Of a stretch of 38,005 nucleotides of DNA, positions 15,282-23,563 are shown in pieces. The notes beneath the pieces were generated by a model. The model had not been told where the DNA came from, did not search any database, and saw nothing but the letters and a program-made list of their open reading frames with translations. Origin of the DNA: Anaerolineaceae bacterium UBA1363 (lineage in GTDB: Bacteria > Chloroflexota > Anaerolineae > Anaerolineales > Anaerolineaceae); NCBI GenBank assembly GCA_002306055.1, contig DBRR01000001.1:1-38005 (forward strand), in the 5' to 3' direction. The position numbers and the translations under genes were made by a program. Numbering within the stretch: position 1 is the stretch's first letter; each line of letters starts with the position of its first letter.

Positions 15282-16652
15282 ATGTCCAGAACCCAACAAG
15301 CAATCCAGGAGTTTGAAAACACAGAAGTTGAAAAGATGCGCGCCTTTGACGCCTTCTTGCGGATCCCGTCAGTCTCCGCAGACCCGGAGATGAAACCCCA
15401 CATGCAACAAGCCGCTGAATTCTTAAAGTCTTATTTTGAGAACCTCGGCATGGATGAGGTCAGAATTTATCCGACCGACTTACACCCCGTTGTTTTTGCC
15501 GAGAAGCGCTCAAGCCTGCCTGCTGCAAAAACCCTCCTGATCTATGGCCATTACGATGTGCAGCCACCAGATCCATTGGATTCCTGGATAACACCCGCGT
15601 TTGAGCCAACTATTCGGGGTGAGAACCTTTATGCCCGGGGATCTTCGGACATGAAAGGTCAAATCATGGCGACCGTCTTCGCGCTTGAGAGTGTCTTAAA
15701 GACTGGAGAACTTCCGCTCAACATAAAGTTCATTCTCGAAGGCGAAGAGGAGATCGGTTCCCCATCCCTGGACGAATTTATCCGTGATAATGCCGATTTA
15801 CTGAAATGTGACATGATCCTCAACCCGGATGCGGGCATGATCGACAAGGATCATCCTACCATTGTCTTCGGTTTGCGCGGACTGGTCTACTTTGAAGTGC
15901 GCATCGATGGTCCGAAAATGGATCTGCATTCCGGACTATTTGGTGGAAATGTGGCCAACCCTGCCAACGTTCTTGCAAAGATCATCGCCCAACTGCATAA
16001 CCCGGATGGATCTGTAGCAATTCCCGGATTCTATGACCGTGTTCGACCTCTAACTGAAGAAGATCGTAAGAAAATCGCCATGAATCCGACCAGCGAAGCT
16101 GATTTTCTGGAAGTAACCGGCGCACCTGCATTAGCTGGCGAGCAAGGATATTCAATTCTTGAGCGCCAGGGAGCAAGACCAACTTTGGACGTGAACGGTC
16201 TCTATGCCGGTTTCATCGGCGAAGGTGCAAAAACCATCATTCCTGCTTATGCCAAAGCGAAAATCTCCTGCCGGCTGGTTCCAGACCAGGACCCTACTGA
16301 AATCTACGAACTTGCTGAAAAGTACATTCGCTCCCTCGTTCCTCCAACAGTGAAAGTCAGCTTCATCAAGCACTCAGGCGGACCCTCCTATCTGGCAGAC
16401 GATGCTCCGGGATTGCCCAACTTGATCCAGGCTTTCAAGGAAACCTGGCAAAATGACGTGATCTTCAAGCGTGAAGGCGGAAGTATCCCCGTCGCGACGG
16501 TCATGCAGGAAGTGTTGGGTGTGAAATCGATCCTCACTGGGCTTGGACTGCCCGATGACGGGATCCATTCTCCCAATGAGCATCTCCACCTGCCCACCTG
16601 GCGAAAAGGTATAAAAGCCTATATCCGGTTCCTGACCAGCTTCGGGGCTTAA
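15282..16652 (+). CDS. M20-family dipeptidase/metallopeptidase
   Basis: A 456-residue zinc peptidase of the carnosinase-like M20 subgroup. Metal ligands and catalytic residues are visible: H90 and D92 in YGHYDVQ, bridging D123 in ARGSSDMKG, the catalytic and ligand glutamates in LEGEEEIGS (residues 152-160), D183 in NPDAGM, and the last histidine in GIHSPNEH. The lid/dimerisation domain lies roughly between residues 200 and 320. It probably hydrolyses dipeptides in the cytoplasm, consistent with growth on peptides. The DUF1385 gene begins two bases after the stop. The exact substrate cannot be told. Confidence 0.92.
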   Translation: MSRTQQAIQEFENTEVEKMRAFDAFLRIPSVSADPEMKPHMQQAAEFLKSYFENLGMDEVRIYPTDLHPVVFAEKRSSLPAAKTLLIYGHYDVQPPDPLDSWITPAFEPTIRGENLYARGSSDMKGQIMATVFALESVLKTGELPLNIKFILEGEEEIGSPSLDEFIRDNADLLKCDMILNPDAGMIDKDHPTIVFGLRGLVYFEVRIDGPKMDLHSGLFGGNVANPANVLAKIIAQLHNPDGSVAIPGFYDRVRPLTEEDRKKIAMNPTSEADFLEVTGAPALAGEQGYSILERQGARPTLDVNGLYAGFIGEGAKTIIPAYAKAKISCRLVPDQDPTEIYELAEKYIRSLVPPTVKVSFIKHSGGPSYLADDAPGLPNLIQAFKETWQNDVIFKREGGSIPVATVMQEVLGVKSILTGLGLPDDGIHSPNEHLHLPTWRKGIKAYIRFLTSFGA

Positions 16653-16654
16653 GC

Positions 16655-17584
16655 ATGGCGGGTAATCAAAAAGAGTTAAGACTGCCTTCCTATGGTGGAC
16701 AAGCTGTGATGGAAGGGGTCATGATGCGCGGCAAACAGCATGTTGCCATGGCTGTGCGCGCGCCGGATGGCCAGATCCTCACTTACGAGGAGACACTCCC
16801 CGCTCTTTACCGCTCAAAATGGATGAGTATTCCATTTCTGAGAGGCGTTTTAGGTTTGTGGGATTCTTTGAACCTGGGTATGCGCTTCCTTACCAAGTCC
16901 TCTAACATGGTTAACGGGGAAGAGGAACAAATCGAAGGCAAGGATCTCGTACTTGCGATTGTGTTGTCTCTTGGGCTGGGTATTGGTCTCTTTTTCCTTC
17001 TACCAGCCCTGGTTACAGGCTGGTTGGACGGACCGCTCGGAATCGACCGCTGGGGGACGCTTGGTACCTGGCTGAGCAACCTGCTGGAAGGGTTGATTCG
17101 TCTCACCCTCCTGGTGGTTTACCTTGCGGTGGTTGGCAGAATGCCGGAAATTCGACGGGTTTTTTCCTATCATGGCGCGGAACACAAAACCATCAACGCT
17201 TTTGAAGCCGGTGCGGAACTGACCCCGAAAAAAGTGAACGAATTTAGCCTTGTTCATCCGCGCTGTGGCACATCTTTTATGCTCACGCTGGTGTTGATCT
17301 CAATTCTGTTTTTCAGCCTGCTTGGTCCTTTACCCCTGCATTGGCGCTTGCTGACACGCATCCTGCTGCTACCGGTGGTTTCGGGACTGGCTTATGAATA
17401 TATCCGTTTTGCTGCCAGGCATATGGATGACTCTGCACTTGTGCGCGCGTTGATCACGCCCAATCTCGCCTTGCAGAAGTTGACCACCCGTGAGCCCTCG
17501 GAAGACATGCTTGAGGTATCAATTAAAGCCTTCAACCTGATGTACGAGGCAGAACAGAAAGGCTCTGAAGTCACGTCCGCATGA
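16655..17584 (+). CDS. DUF1385 (YqhQ-like) membrane protein
   Basis: A 309-residue membrane protein of unknown biochemical role. The family blocks are present: GGQAVMEGVMMR (residues 14-25), YHGAEHK (172-178), HPRCGTSF (201-208) and TPNLALQKLTTREP (268-281). The conserved His, Glu and Cys residues look like a metal or catalytic site. Four hydrophobic segments are likely transmembrane helices (about 97-122, 143-161, 207-227 and 232-250). It starts two bases after the dipeptidase stop and overlaps the next gene by ATGA, so it is probably translated as part of an operon. I see no strong ribosome binding site. Confidence 0.88.
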   Translation: MAGNQKELRLPSYGGQAVMEGVMMRGKQHVAMAVRAPDGQILTYEETLPALYRSKWMSIPFLRGVLGLWDSLNLGMRFLTKSSNMVNGEEEQIEGKDLVLAIVLSLGLGIGLFFLLPALVTGWLDGPLGIDRWGTLGTWLSNLLEGLIRLTLLVVYLAVVGRMPEIRRVFSYHGAEHKTINAFEAGAELTPKKVNEFSLVHPRCGTSFMLTLVLISILFFSLLGPLPLHWRLLTRILLLPVVSGLAYEYIRFAARHMDDSALVRALITPNLALQKLTTREPSEDMLEVSIKAFNLMYEAEQKGSEVTSA

Positions 17585-18162
17585 AGCCATGGCAGCAGAC
17601 ACTGGCCGGCTTTTTGCTCGGGTTGGTTGTGGTGAGCGCCATCCTCCTGGTGGTTTCCCCGCAAAGAGGGCAACCACTGGTGCTCGTCACTCACACACCC
17701 AACCTGACGCCAGACCCTACCTCTACGCCCAAATTTATTCGTATCCACGTGACTGGTTTAGTCAACATTCCGGGCGTTTACACCCTCCCAGAAACTGCGC
17801 GGTTGGAAGACGCAATCCAAGCCGCAGGAGGACTGCTGGAAAAAGCTGATCCCCAGTCGCTCAATCTTGCAGCCGCGTTAGTGGATGGTCAGAGGTTATA
17901 CATTCCACCAGCACAGGATGTGACATTGACGACTGACGATAGAGGATTGAGTCTAGAAACAACCCCATTAGTGAACATTAACACTGCCAGCTTTGCAGAA
18001 CTTGACAGCCTGCCTGGAATCGGGGAGGTAAAAGCGCAGGCCATTCTTGATTACAGGCAGAAAAACGGCCTTTTCACCGCACTGGAGGATTTGATGAAAG
18101 TGGAAGGTATCAGTCAATCACTTTTCGAAAAGCTCGCGGGATTCATCACTCTCGGTGAATGA
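17581..18162 (+). CDS. ComEA-like DNA-binding protein (SLBB plus helix-hairpin-helix)
   Basis: A 193-residue protein with an N-terminal membrane anchor (about residues 8-26), a TP-rich linker, an SLBB domain (about 52-110) and a C-terminal pair of helix-hairpin-helix motifs (131-193), including VNINTAS and LPGIGEVKAQAI. This is the layout of ComEA, the membrane-bound double-strand DNA receptor of natural transformation. The ATG overlaps the DUF1385 stop (ATGA). ComEC, the usual partner channel, is not nearby, so a role in DNA uptake is inferred only from architecture. Confidence 0.88.
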   Translation: MKPWQQTLAGFLLGLVVVSAILLVVSPQRGQPLVLVTHTPNLTPDPTSTPKFIRIHVTGLVNIPGVYTLPETARLEDAIQAAGGLLEKADPQSLNLAAALVDGQRLYIPPAQDVTLTTDDRGLSLETTPLVNINTASFAELDSLPGIGEVKAQAILDYRQKNGLFTALEDLMKVEGISQSLFEKLAGFITLGE

Positions 18163-18181
18163 GGGAAGAGACAGAGACAGG

Positions 18182-18187
18182 TATAAT
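18182..18187 (+). promoter_or_regulatory. Candidate -10 box just upstream of the YqeY gene
   Basis: TATAAT ends seven bases before the preferred YqeY ATG at 18195. If used, transcription would begin at or next to the start codon, giving a leaderless or nearly leaderless message. No -35 box is evident. Confidence 0.35.
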
Positions 18188-18194
18188 AAAAACT

Positions 18195-18641
18195 ATGAAT
18201 ATAAAAGAACGCTTACAAACAGACTTAGTCCAAGCCATGAAAACTCACGACGAAACCAAAAAGTGGGTAATCAAAATGATCAAAGCAGCCATTCAGCTGG
18301 CAGAAGTTGCCAAAGGGGAAGAACTTGACCAGGACGAAATCATGGCAATCATTCAGAAGGAAATCAAAACCCGCCAGGAAGCCAAGGCTGACGCTGAGAA
18401 GGCTCATCGTGAGGATCTGGTGATGCAGGCTGACCAGGAAATTGCCTGCTTAAAGACCTACCTGCCAGCACAATTGAACTCGGAAGAACTGAAAGAGCTG
18501 GTACGCAGCGTGATCGCAGAATGCAACGCGACCTCGATCAAAGACATGGGTGTTGTAATGAAGACTCTCCAACCTCTATTGGCAGGAAGAGCCAGCAATG
18601 CTGAAGCCAGCCAAGTGGTGCGGGAACTTCTGACAGGATAG
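18195..18641 (+). CDS. GatB/YqeY domain protein
   Basis: A 148-residue YqeY-type protein, related to the C-terminal domain of the amidotransferase subunit GatB. The conserved N-terminus (MNIKERLQTDLVQAMK...) and the late DMGVVMKTLQPLLAGRAS segment fit the family, whose role is poorly defined but may involve tRNA. The frame also has an ATG at 18159 overlapping the comEA stop as ATGA, which would add 12 residues. I prefer 18195 because family members begin there. There is no Shine-Dalgarno site before it, and a TATAAT lies seven bases upstream. Confidence 0.88.
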   Translation: MNIKERLQTDLVQAMKTHDETKKWVIKMIKAAIQLAEVAKGEELDQDEIMAIIQKEIKTRQEAKADAEKAHREDLVMQADQEIACLKTYLPAQLNSEELKELVRSVIAECNATSIKDMGVVMKTLQPLLAGRASNAEASQVVRELLTG

Positions 18642-18645
18642 TTGC

Positions 18646-20784
18646 ATGGCAAGAAAGTCAACCACAGACAAATTAAGCGAAACAAGCACCTATGGAGTGA
18701 TCAACGGTATCATTCTGGTAATTACATGCTTATTAGCCTTTGGTTGCCTTGTGTTGCCTGATATCCTGAGCGACCAAAACGAGGCAATCCGGATCGGTCA
18801 GGTTGCCCCACAGGAAATTACCGCTCCTTTTTCGATCACTTTTGAATCCAAAGTATTGACTGATCAGGCTCGCAAAGAAGCAGCAGCTGGAGTGGAACCG
18901 GTTTTTCTTCCAGCAGATCCAAACATCGCAAAAGCGCAGCTTGAAACCTTGAATAATGCTCTCTACTTCTTCACGTCCGTACGCAACGACAAATTTTCGA
19001 CCAGGCAGCAAAAAATCAACGACATGCGTTCAGCTGACAAGCTTACGCTTAAGGATGAGGCTTACGAAGCCATTTTGAATCTCACGGACGAAGATTGGCA
19101 AGCCATTAGCGTGGAAGCAAATCGAGTGCTCGAGTTGGTTTTGCGCGACAGCATTCGCAACGACCAGATCGGTCGTACTCGCAGCAATCTACCGGCTGTT
19201 ATCGATTTCGGATTCAAAAGCGATCAAACCCAGTTAATTACCATGATCGTCTCTCCCCTGATCGTCCCAACCAGTTTGTTCAGCGAAGAACTGACCCAGC
19301 AAGCCAGGGAGGCAGCTAGAAATAGCGTGGAACCAATCACCAGGCAGATTATGGCCGGCGAGGTCCTGGTGCGGCGGGGTCAAATTGTTGGGCCAGCTGA
19401 CCTGGAAGCCCTGAATGTCTTCGGATTGGGTGAACCAGAGAACCGCAGCGATCTGTTGATCACCAGCGGAATCCTGGTTGCCATCTGCGGATTGATCTGT
19501 GCGATGTACTACAATCGTCAGCGAAAGATTCCAGTCCTGACAGAAACCAGGACGATCATCCTGGTGGCTGCATTCTTCCTGGTGTTTCTCGGACTGGCGC
19601 GTTTCCTGGTTATGGACCGTACCGTTATTCCCTGGATCTTTCCGATCGCAGCCTTTGGTTTGACCATTGCTATTGTTTTGCGGCTTGAGACTGGCATGCT
19701 TTTGAGCTTGTTATTGGCAGTTCTGACTGTCTTTGGTCATCCGAGAGACATGGAACTGGCTCTTTTTTACATCCTGCCAACCTTTGCTGGCATCTTTGTG
19801 ATCGGGCGAGCGAGAAGGGTCAGCTCTTTTCTGGGTGCTGGCGCAGTTGTGAGCCTGGTCGGAACGGCGATTGTACTCATTTTCCGCATCGGCGATAACT
19901 TCACGGATTCGTGGGGGTTAGTTTCGCTCACAGCTTCAGCATTGTTAAATGGGCTTGCAGCTGGCGCTCTGACGATTCTGCTGGAATATATTTTCTCTTT
20001 TGTCCTGGATGTCCCCACTGCTCTGCAATTAATGGACATTTCCAGACCCGATCACCCTTTGATGCAGCATGTTCTTCAAACCATGCCTGGGTCTTACCAA
20101 CACAGCCTGCAGGTTTCAAACCTGGCAGAACAGGCTGCTGAAGCCATCGGAGCGGACAGGCTTCTTGTCAGGGTTGGTGCACTCTACCACGACGTTGGAA
20201 AATCCGAGAACCCGGGTTTTTTCATCGAAAATCAAGTGCGCGGCAGTGTGGATCCCCACGATGATATCCCCCCGGAAGTTGCTGCTGCGACCATCATCAA
20301 GCACGTCACTGATGGGGTCGCCCTTGCCAAACGCTATCGCCTGCCATCCAGAGTGATTGACTTCATCCGGGAACACCATGGTACCTTGATGACGCGTTAC
20401 CAGTATGGAAAAGCCCTGGCGAAAGCTGAAAATCCCGATGATGTCGATCCAACATTGTTTCGGTACCCTGGTCCAGCTCCCCGCTCAAAAGAGACTGCCA
20501 TCCTGATGCTCGCTGATGGCACCGAAGCCAAGTCTCGTGCTGAGAATGCCAGAACAGACGAAGAAATTATAGAAGTTATCAATTCGGTTATAAACGCCTG
20601 CAAGGACGCTGGTCAACTTGACAATACCGACCTGACACTCAAAGACCTGAGCACCATTCGAGAATCGTTCTTCCATACACTTCAGCGTTCCTACCATCCG
20701 CGTATTAAATATCCTGAAACCCGGCGCGGAAAGACTGAACCTGTCCACATAACAAGTCAGACACAAACCCCTGTTGAGAAATAG
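18646..20784 (+). CDS. PgpH-like 7TM-HD phosphohydrolase (probable c-di-AMP phosphodiesterase)
   Basis: A 712-residue membrane protein. It has an N-terminal helix (about residues 18-38), a large extracellular 7TM-HDED domain (about 45-265), a cluster of transmembrane helices (about 270-460) and a cytoplasmic HD domain. The HD site is intact: H486 in SYQHSLQ, H515-D516 in LYHDVGK, and EHHGTLM further on. Homologues of this architecture degrade cyclic di-AMP, but no cyclase is in the window to confirm this. The C-terminus (about 680-712) is polar. YbeY follows, as in the yqfF-yqfG order of Firmicutes but without phoH between them. Confidence 0.9.
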   Translation: MARKSTTDKLSETSTYGVINGIILVITCLLAFGCLVLPDILSDQNEAIRIGQVAPQEITAPFSITFESKVLTDQARKEAAAGVEPVFLPADPNIAKAQLETLNNALYFFTSVRNDKFSTRQQKINDMRSADKLTLKDEAYEAILNLTDEDWQAISVEANRVLELVLRDSIRNDQIGRTRSNLPAVIDFGFKSDQTQLITMIVSPLIVPTSLFSEELTQQAREAARNSVEPITRQIMAGEVLVRRGQIVGPADLEALNVFGLGEPENRSDLLITSGILVAICGLICAMYYNRQRKIPVLTETRTIILVAAFFLVFLGLARFLVMDRTVIPWIFPIAAFGLTIAIVLRLETGMLLSLLLAVLTVFGHPRDMELALFYILPTFAGIFVIGRARRVSSFLGAGAVVSLVGTAIVLIFRIGDNFTDSWGLVSLTASALLNGLAAGALTILLEYIFSFVLDVPTALQLMDISRPDHPLMQHVLQTMPGSYQHSLQVSNLAEQAAEAIGADRLLVRVGALYHDVGKSENPGFFIENQVRGSVDPHDDIPPEVAAATIIKHVTDGVALAKRYRLPSRVIDFIREHHGTLMTRYQYGKALAKAENPDDVDPTLFRYPGPAPRSKETAILMLADGTEAKSRAENARTDEEIIEVINSVINACKDAGQLDNTDLTLKDLSTIRESFFHTLQRSYHPRIKYPETRRGKTEPVHITSQTQTPVEK

Positions 20785-20785
20785 C

Positions 20786-21250
20786 ATGCTCACTATAAAA
20801 TCACGCCAGGCAATCCGAAAAGAATTAGATATAAAACGATTACAAAGGGCCGGTTCAACCGCCTGCAACCTACTCGGGTTTGACACCCAACCACAAATCA
20901 CACTTCAGCTCACTGATGATCGGACCATTCGGGAATTCAACCGTCAATATCGTGGCATTGACGAAGCCACGGATGTACTTTCCTTCGAAAATGCTTTCAT
21001 TGATCCTGAAAGCGGCGAAACATATCTTGGTGACATCCTGATCTCATATGAAACAGCAAGAAGACAGGCAGATGCACGCGGATTGGATATGATGGCGGAG
21101 ATTGAAATGTTGCTGGTACATGGCATATTGCACCTGGCTGGTATGGATCATGCTTCGCGCGCTGAATGGGAAGAGATGTCTGCTCTGCAGGATGCCATCC
21201 TTAAAGAGCTGAACAATCCGATTCGTAAAAGTATTCATGAACCCGTTTAG
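20786..21250 (+). CDS. ybeY: YbeY endoribonuclease (rRNA maturation factor)
   Basis: A 154-residue metalloprotein for 16S rRNA maturation and ribosome quality control. The zinc-binding motif is intact as H112-x3-H116-x5-H122 in HGILHLAGMDH. DEATDVLSFE (59-68) is the other family signature. A TTG at 20774 in the same frame would overlap the PgpH gene, but the ATG at 20786, one base after the PgpH stop codon, is preferred. Close spacing suggests co-transcription. This is probably the last gene of the block that starts with the dipeptidase. Confidence 0.92.
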   Translation: MLTIKSRQAIRKELDIKRLQRAGSTACNLLGFDTQPQITLQLTDDRTIREFNRQYRGIDEATDVLSFENAFIDPESGETYLGDILISYETARRQADARGLDMMAEIEMLLVHGILHLAGMDHASRAEWEEMSALQDAILKELNNPIRKSIHEPV

Positions 21251-21290
21251 CTCTTGCGTTTTTGTTTGTAAAATCCCATATTTCTTACCC

Positions 21291-21307
21291 ACCTAACAGG
21301 TTTTTTT
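21291..21307 (+). terminator. Possible terminator after ybeY
   Basis: A very short hairpin, ACCT at 21291-21294 and AGGT at 21298-21301, is followed by seven T residues. The T run is good but the stem is only four base pairs, so this is weak. Confidence 0.25.
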
Positions 21308-21336
21308 ATCATCGATCAGGCTGGAAGCAATTTGTC

Positions 21337-21421
21337 TGGTACAATCCATCCAGGCGATCGCACAGATCTTATTTTCGTGCGATTCTGTTCAACTCGCCAA
21401 ATAAAAAGGAGACCTTAGGAG
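21337..21421 (+). promoter_or_regulatory. Extended -10 promoter and structured leader of argF
   Basis: TACAAT at 21340-21345, preceded by TGG, is an extended -10 box; no clear -35 is seen. The leader contains a hairpin in which ATCGCAC (21357-21363) pairs with GTGCGAT (21377-21383) around a 13-base loop, with a G-T pair extending it. No T run follows, so it is not a simple terminator. AGGAG at 21417-21421 is the ribosome binding site, five bases before the ATG. Confidence 0.5.
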
Positions 21422-21426
21422 TATAT

Positions 21427-22353
21427 ATGCATAAAGATTTCTTGGACATCATCGATTACACCCCCGAAGAGCTACTTGCATTGCTCGATTTAGCCATTGA
21501 GCTGAAGAAAGAGTACAAGGAAGGTGGCAACCAGCCTACCCTGAAAGGTAAAGTGTTGGCAATGATTTTTCAGAAGCCTTCACTGCGTACACGCGTCAGT
21601 TTTGACATGGGCATGCGCCACCTTGGTGGGGACGCGCTTTACCTCTCACCAAATGAGATTGGTTTGGGCAAACGCGAATCCATTGCCGACATTGCCAGGG
21701 TACTCTCAGGCATGGTGCATGGCATCATGGCGCGCGTTTTTGAGCACCAACACGTGCTCGAGCTCGCCAAATGGGCATCAATTCCGGTTATCAATGGCCT
21801 AAGTGATTACAGTCACCCCTGCCAGGCCATGGCAGATATTATGACCGTCTATGAAGAATTCGGCAAAATCAAGGGTGTCAATATCACCTATGTGGGCGAT
21901 GGCAATAACGTGGCTGTTTCGCTGATGCAAATCGCTGCCAAACTGGGCGCGAATTTCACGATCGCAAATCCCGTGGATTACGACATGCCAGCAAAAGCAA
22001 TCGAAACTGTCAAACCGATTGCGGCTGCCAGCGGCAGCAAACTGACTTTTCTGCGTGATCCTCACGAAGCGGTTCATGGTGCCCAAGTAATCTATACGGA
22101 TACCTGGACCAGCATGGGTCAGGAAGAAGAAAGCGCCAAACGTGAATTGGTTTTCCCTCCATACCAGGTTAACGAACAGTTGGTCGCGGAAGCAGATCCG
22201 GAAGTCATTGTTATGCACTGTCTGCCCGCTCACCGAAACCAGGAAATTACAGACGAAGTCGCCGATGGACCACACTCGCGCTTGTTTCCTCAGGCACACA
22301 ATCGTCTGCATGCACAAAAAGCTATTCTGCAAACCCTACTAGGAGAGAAATAA
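21427..22353 (+). CDS. argF: Ornithine carbamoyltransferase
   Basis: A 308-residue transferase that joins carbamoyl phosphate and ornithine to give citrulline, or runs in reverse in arginine catabolism. SLRTR (residues 52-56) binds carbamoyl phosphate, and HPCQ is at 130-133. The ornithine-specific SMG loop is at 229-231 after D225, and HCLPA at 264-268 has the catalytic cysteine. These separate it from aspartate and other carbamoyltransferases. The frame is open upstream to 21262, but the ATG at 21427 has AGGAG five bases away and the family N-terminus. It abuts the ornithine aminotransferase gene. Biosynthetic or catabolic direction is not decided by sequence; pairing with ornithine aminotransferase leans toward ornithine use. 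Confidence 0.93.
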   Translation: MHKDFLDIIDYTPEELLALLDLAIELKKEYKEGGNQPTLKGKVLAMIFQKPSLRTRVSFDMGMRHLGGDALYLSPNEIGLGKRESIADIARVLSGMVHGIMARVFEHQHVLELAKWASIPVINGLSDYSHPCQAMADIMTVYEEFGKIKGVNITYVGDGNNVAVSLMQIAAKLGANFTIANPVDYDMPAKAIETVKPIAAASGSKLTFLRDPHEAVHGAQVIYTDTWTSMGQEEESAKRELVFPPYQVNEQLVAEADPEVIVMHCLPAHRNQEITDEVADGPHSRLFPQAHNRLHAQKAILQTLLGEK

Positions 22354-23553
22354 ATGAATACAAAAGAATACATTGAACTCGAAGATAAATACGGCGCAAA
22401 AAACTACAAACCGCTGGATGTCGTACTTACTGAGGGTAAAGGCGTTTGGGTTTGGGACGTGGAAGGCAAAAAATACCTGGACTGCCTGAGTGCCTATTCT
22501 GCTCTCAACCAAGGTCATTGCCATCCGCACATCGTCGAGGCGATGCTCGAACAAGCACAAAAACTTGCCTTGACCTCGCGCGCCTTCCGTAACGACAAGC
22601 TCGGTCTGTTCTACAAAAAACTGGTGGATCTCACCGGTTATGAGCGCGTGCTGCCAATGAACAGCGGCGCCGAAGCGGTTGAGTCGGCTATTAAGATTGC
22701 CCGCAAATGGGCTTACGTGACCAAGGGTGTGCCGAAGTATGAAGCCGAAATCATTGTCGCTGCTGGAAACTTCCACGGGCGTACTGTTACGATTGTGTCT
22801 TTCTCTACCGAAGATTTTTACAGAGAAGCTTTCGGACCCTTCACACCAGGGTTCAAGATTGTCACTTACGGCAACATCGAAGAGATGAAAGCTGCCATCA
22901 CACCAAACACAGCTGCTGTCATGCTCGAGCCTATTCAGGGCGAAAATGGCGTTATTATTCCACCTGATGGCTACCTTAAAGCTGTCGCTGAGTTGTGTAA
23001 AGAAAACAACGTTTTGTTTATTGCAGACGAGATCCAGACTGGTCTTTGTCGAACTGGCAAGTGGTTCGCTGCGCAGCATGAAGGCGTTCGCCCTGATGTC
23101 ACCATCATTGGCAAAGCCCTCTCAGGTGGTATGTATCCCATCTCGGCAGTACTGGCAGATGACCCAGTTTTGGGTCTTTTCCTGCCCGGCGAGCATGGTT
23201 CCACATTCGGCGGCAGCCCACTCGCCGCGGCTGTGGCTGTGGCAGCCCTTGAGGTTCTGGACGAAGAACACCTGGCAGAACGCGCAAACGAACTCGGCAA
23301 TTATTTTATGTCGAAACTGCGCGAAATCGACGCGCCCATGGTGAAGGAAATCCGCGGACGTGGTTTGCTGATTGGGGTTGAGCTCTATCCCGAAGCTGGC
23401 GGCGCCCGCCGCTACTGTGAAATGCTGCAGGAAGCTGGCATCCTCGCCAAGGAAACACACGACCACGTGATCCGCTTTGCTCCTCCTCTGATCATCGAGA
23501 AAGAAACCCTCGACTGGGCAATCGAAATCATTGCGGATGTCTTGAAAAGATAA
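22354..23553 (+). CDS. rocD: Ornithine aminotransferase
   Basis: A 399-residue class III PLP aminotransferase that converts ornithine and 2-oxoglutarate to glutamate semialdehyde and glutamate. AYSALNQGHCHP (residues 47-58) is characteristic of ornithine aminotransferases. GAEAVESAIKIAR, EPIQGENG (192-199), DE at 225-226 and the Schiff-base lysine K254 in IIGKALSGG complete the site. GSTFGGSPLA binds the phosphate. AGGAG lies about eight bases before the ATG, which immediately follows the argF stop. The product cyclises to pyrroline-5-carboxylate, linking ornithine to proline or glutamate. Acetylornithine aminotransferase is a weaker alternative. Confidence 0.9.
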   Translation: MNTKEYIELEDKYGAKNYKPLDVVLTEGKGVWVWDVEGKKYLDCLSAYSALNQGHCHPHIVEAMLEQAQKLALTSRAFRNDKLGLFYKKLVDLTGYERVLPMNSGAEAVESAIKIARKWAYVTKGVPKYEAEIIVAAGNFHGRTVTIVSFSTEDFYREAFGPFTPGFKIVTYGNIEEMKAAITPNTAAVMLEPIQGENGVIIPPDGYLKAVAELCKENNVLFIADEIQTGLCRTGKWFAAQHEGVRPDVTIIGKALSGGMYPISAVLADDPVLGLFLPGEHGSTFGGSPLAAAVAVAALEVLDEEHLAERANELGNYFMSKLREIDAPMVKEIRGRGLLIGVELYPEAGGARRYCEMLQEAGILAKETHDHVIRFAPPLIIEKETLDWAIEIIADVLKR

Positions 23554-23563
23554 GGATTTAACT

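Noticed and set aside
18159..18194. Upstream ATG for YqeY overlapping comEA
   Set aside because: It would add a non-conserved 12-residue extension; the family N-terminus fits the ATG at 18195, although coupling through ATGA cannot be excluded.
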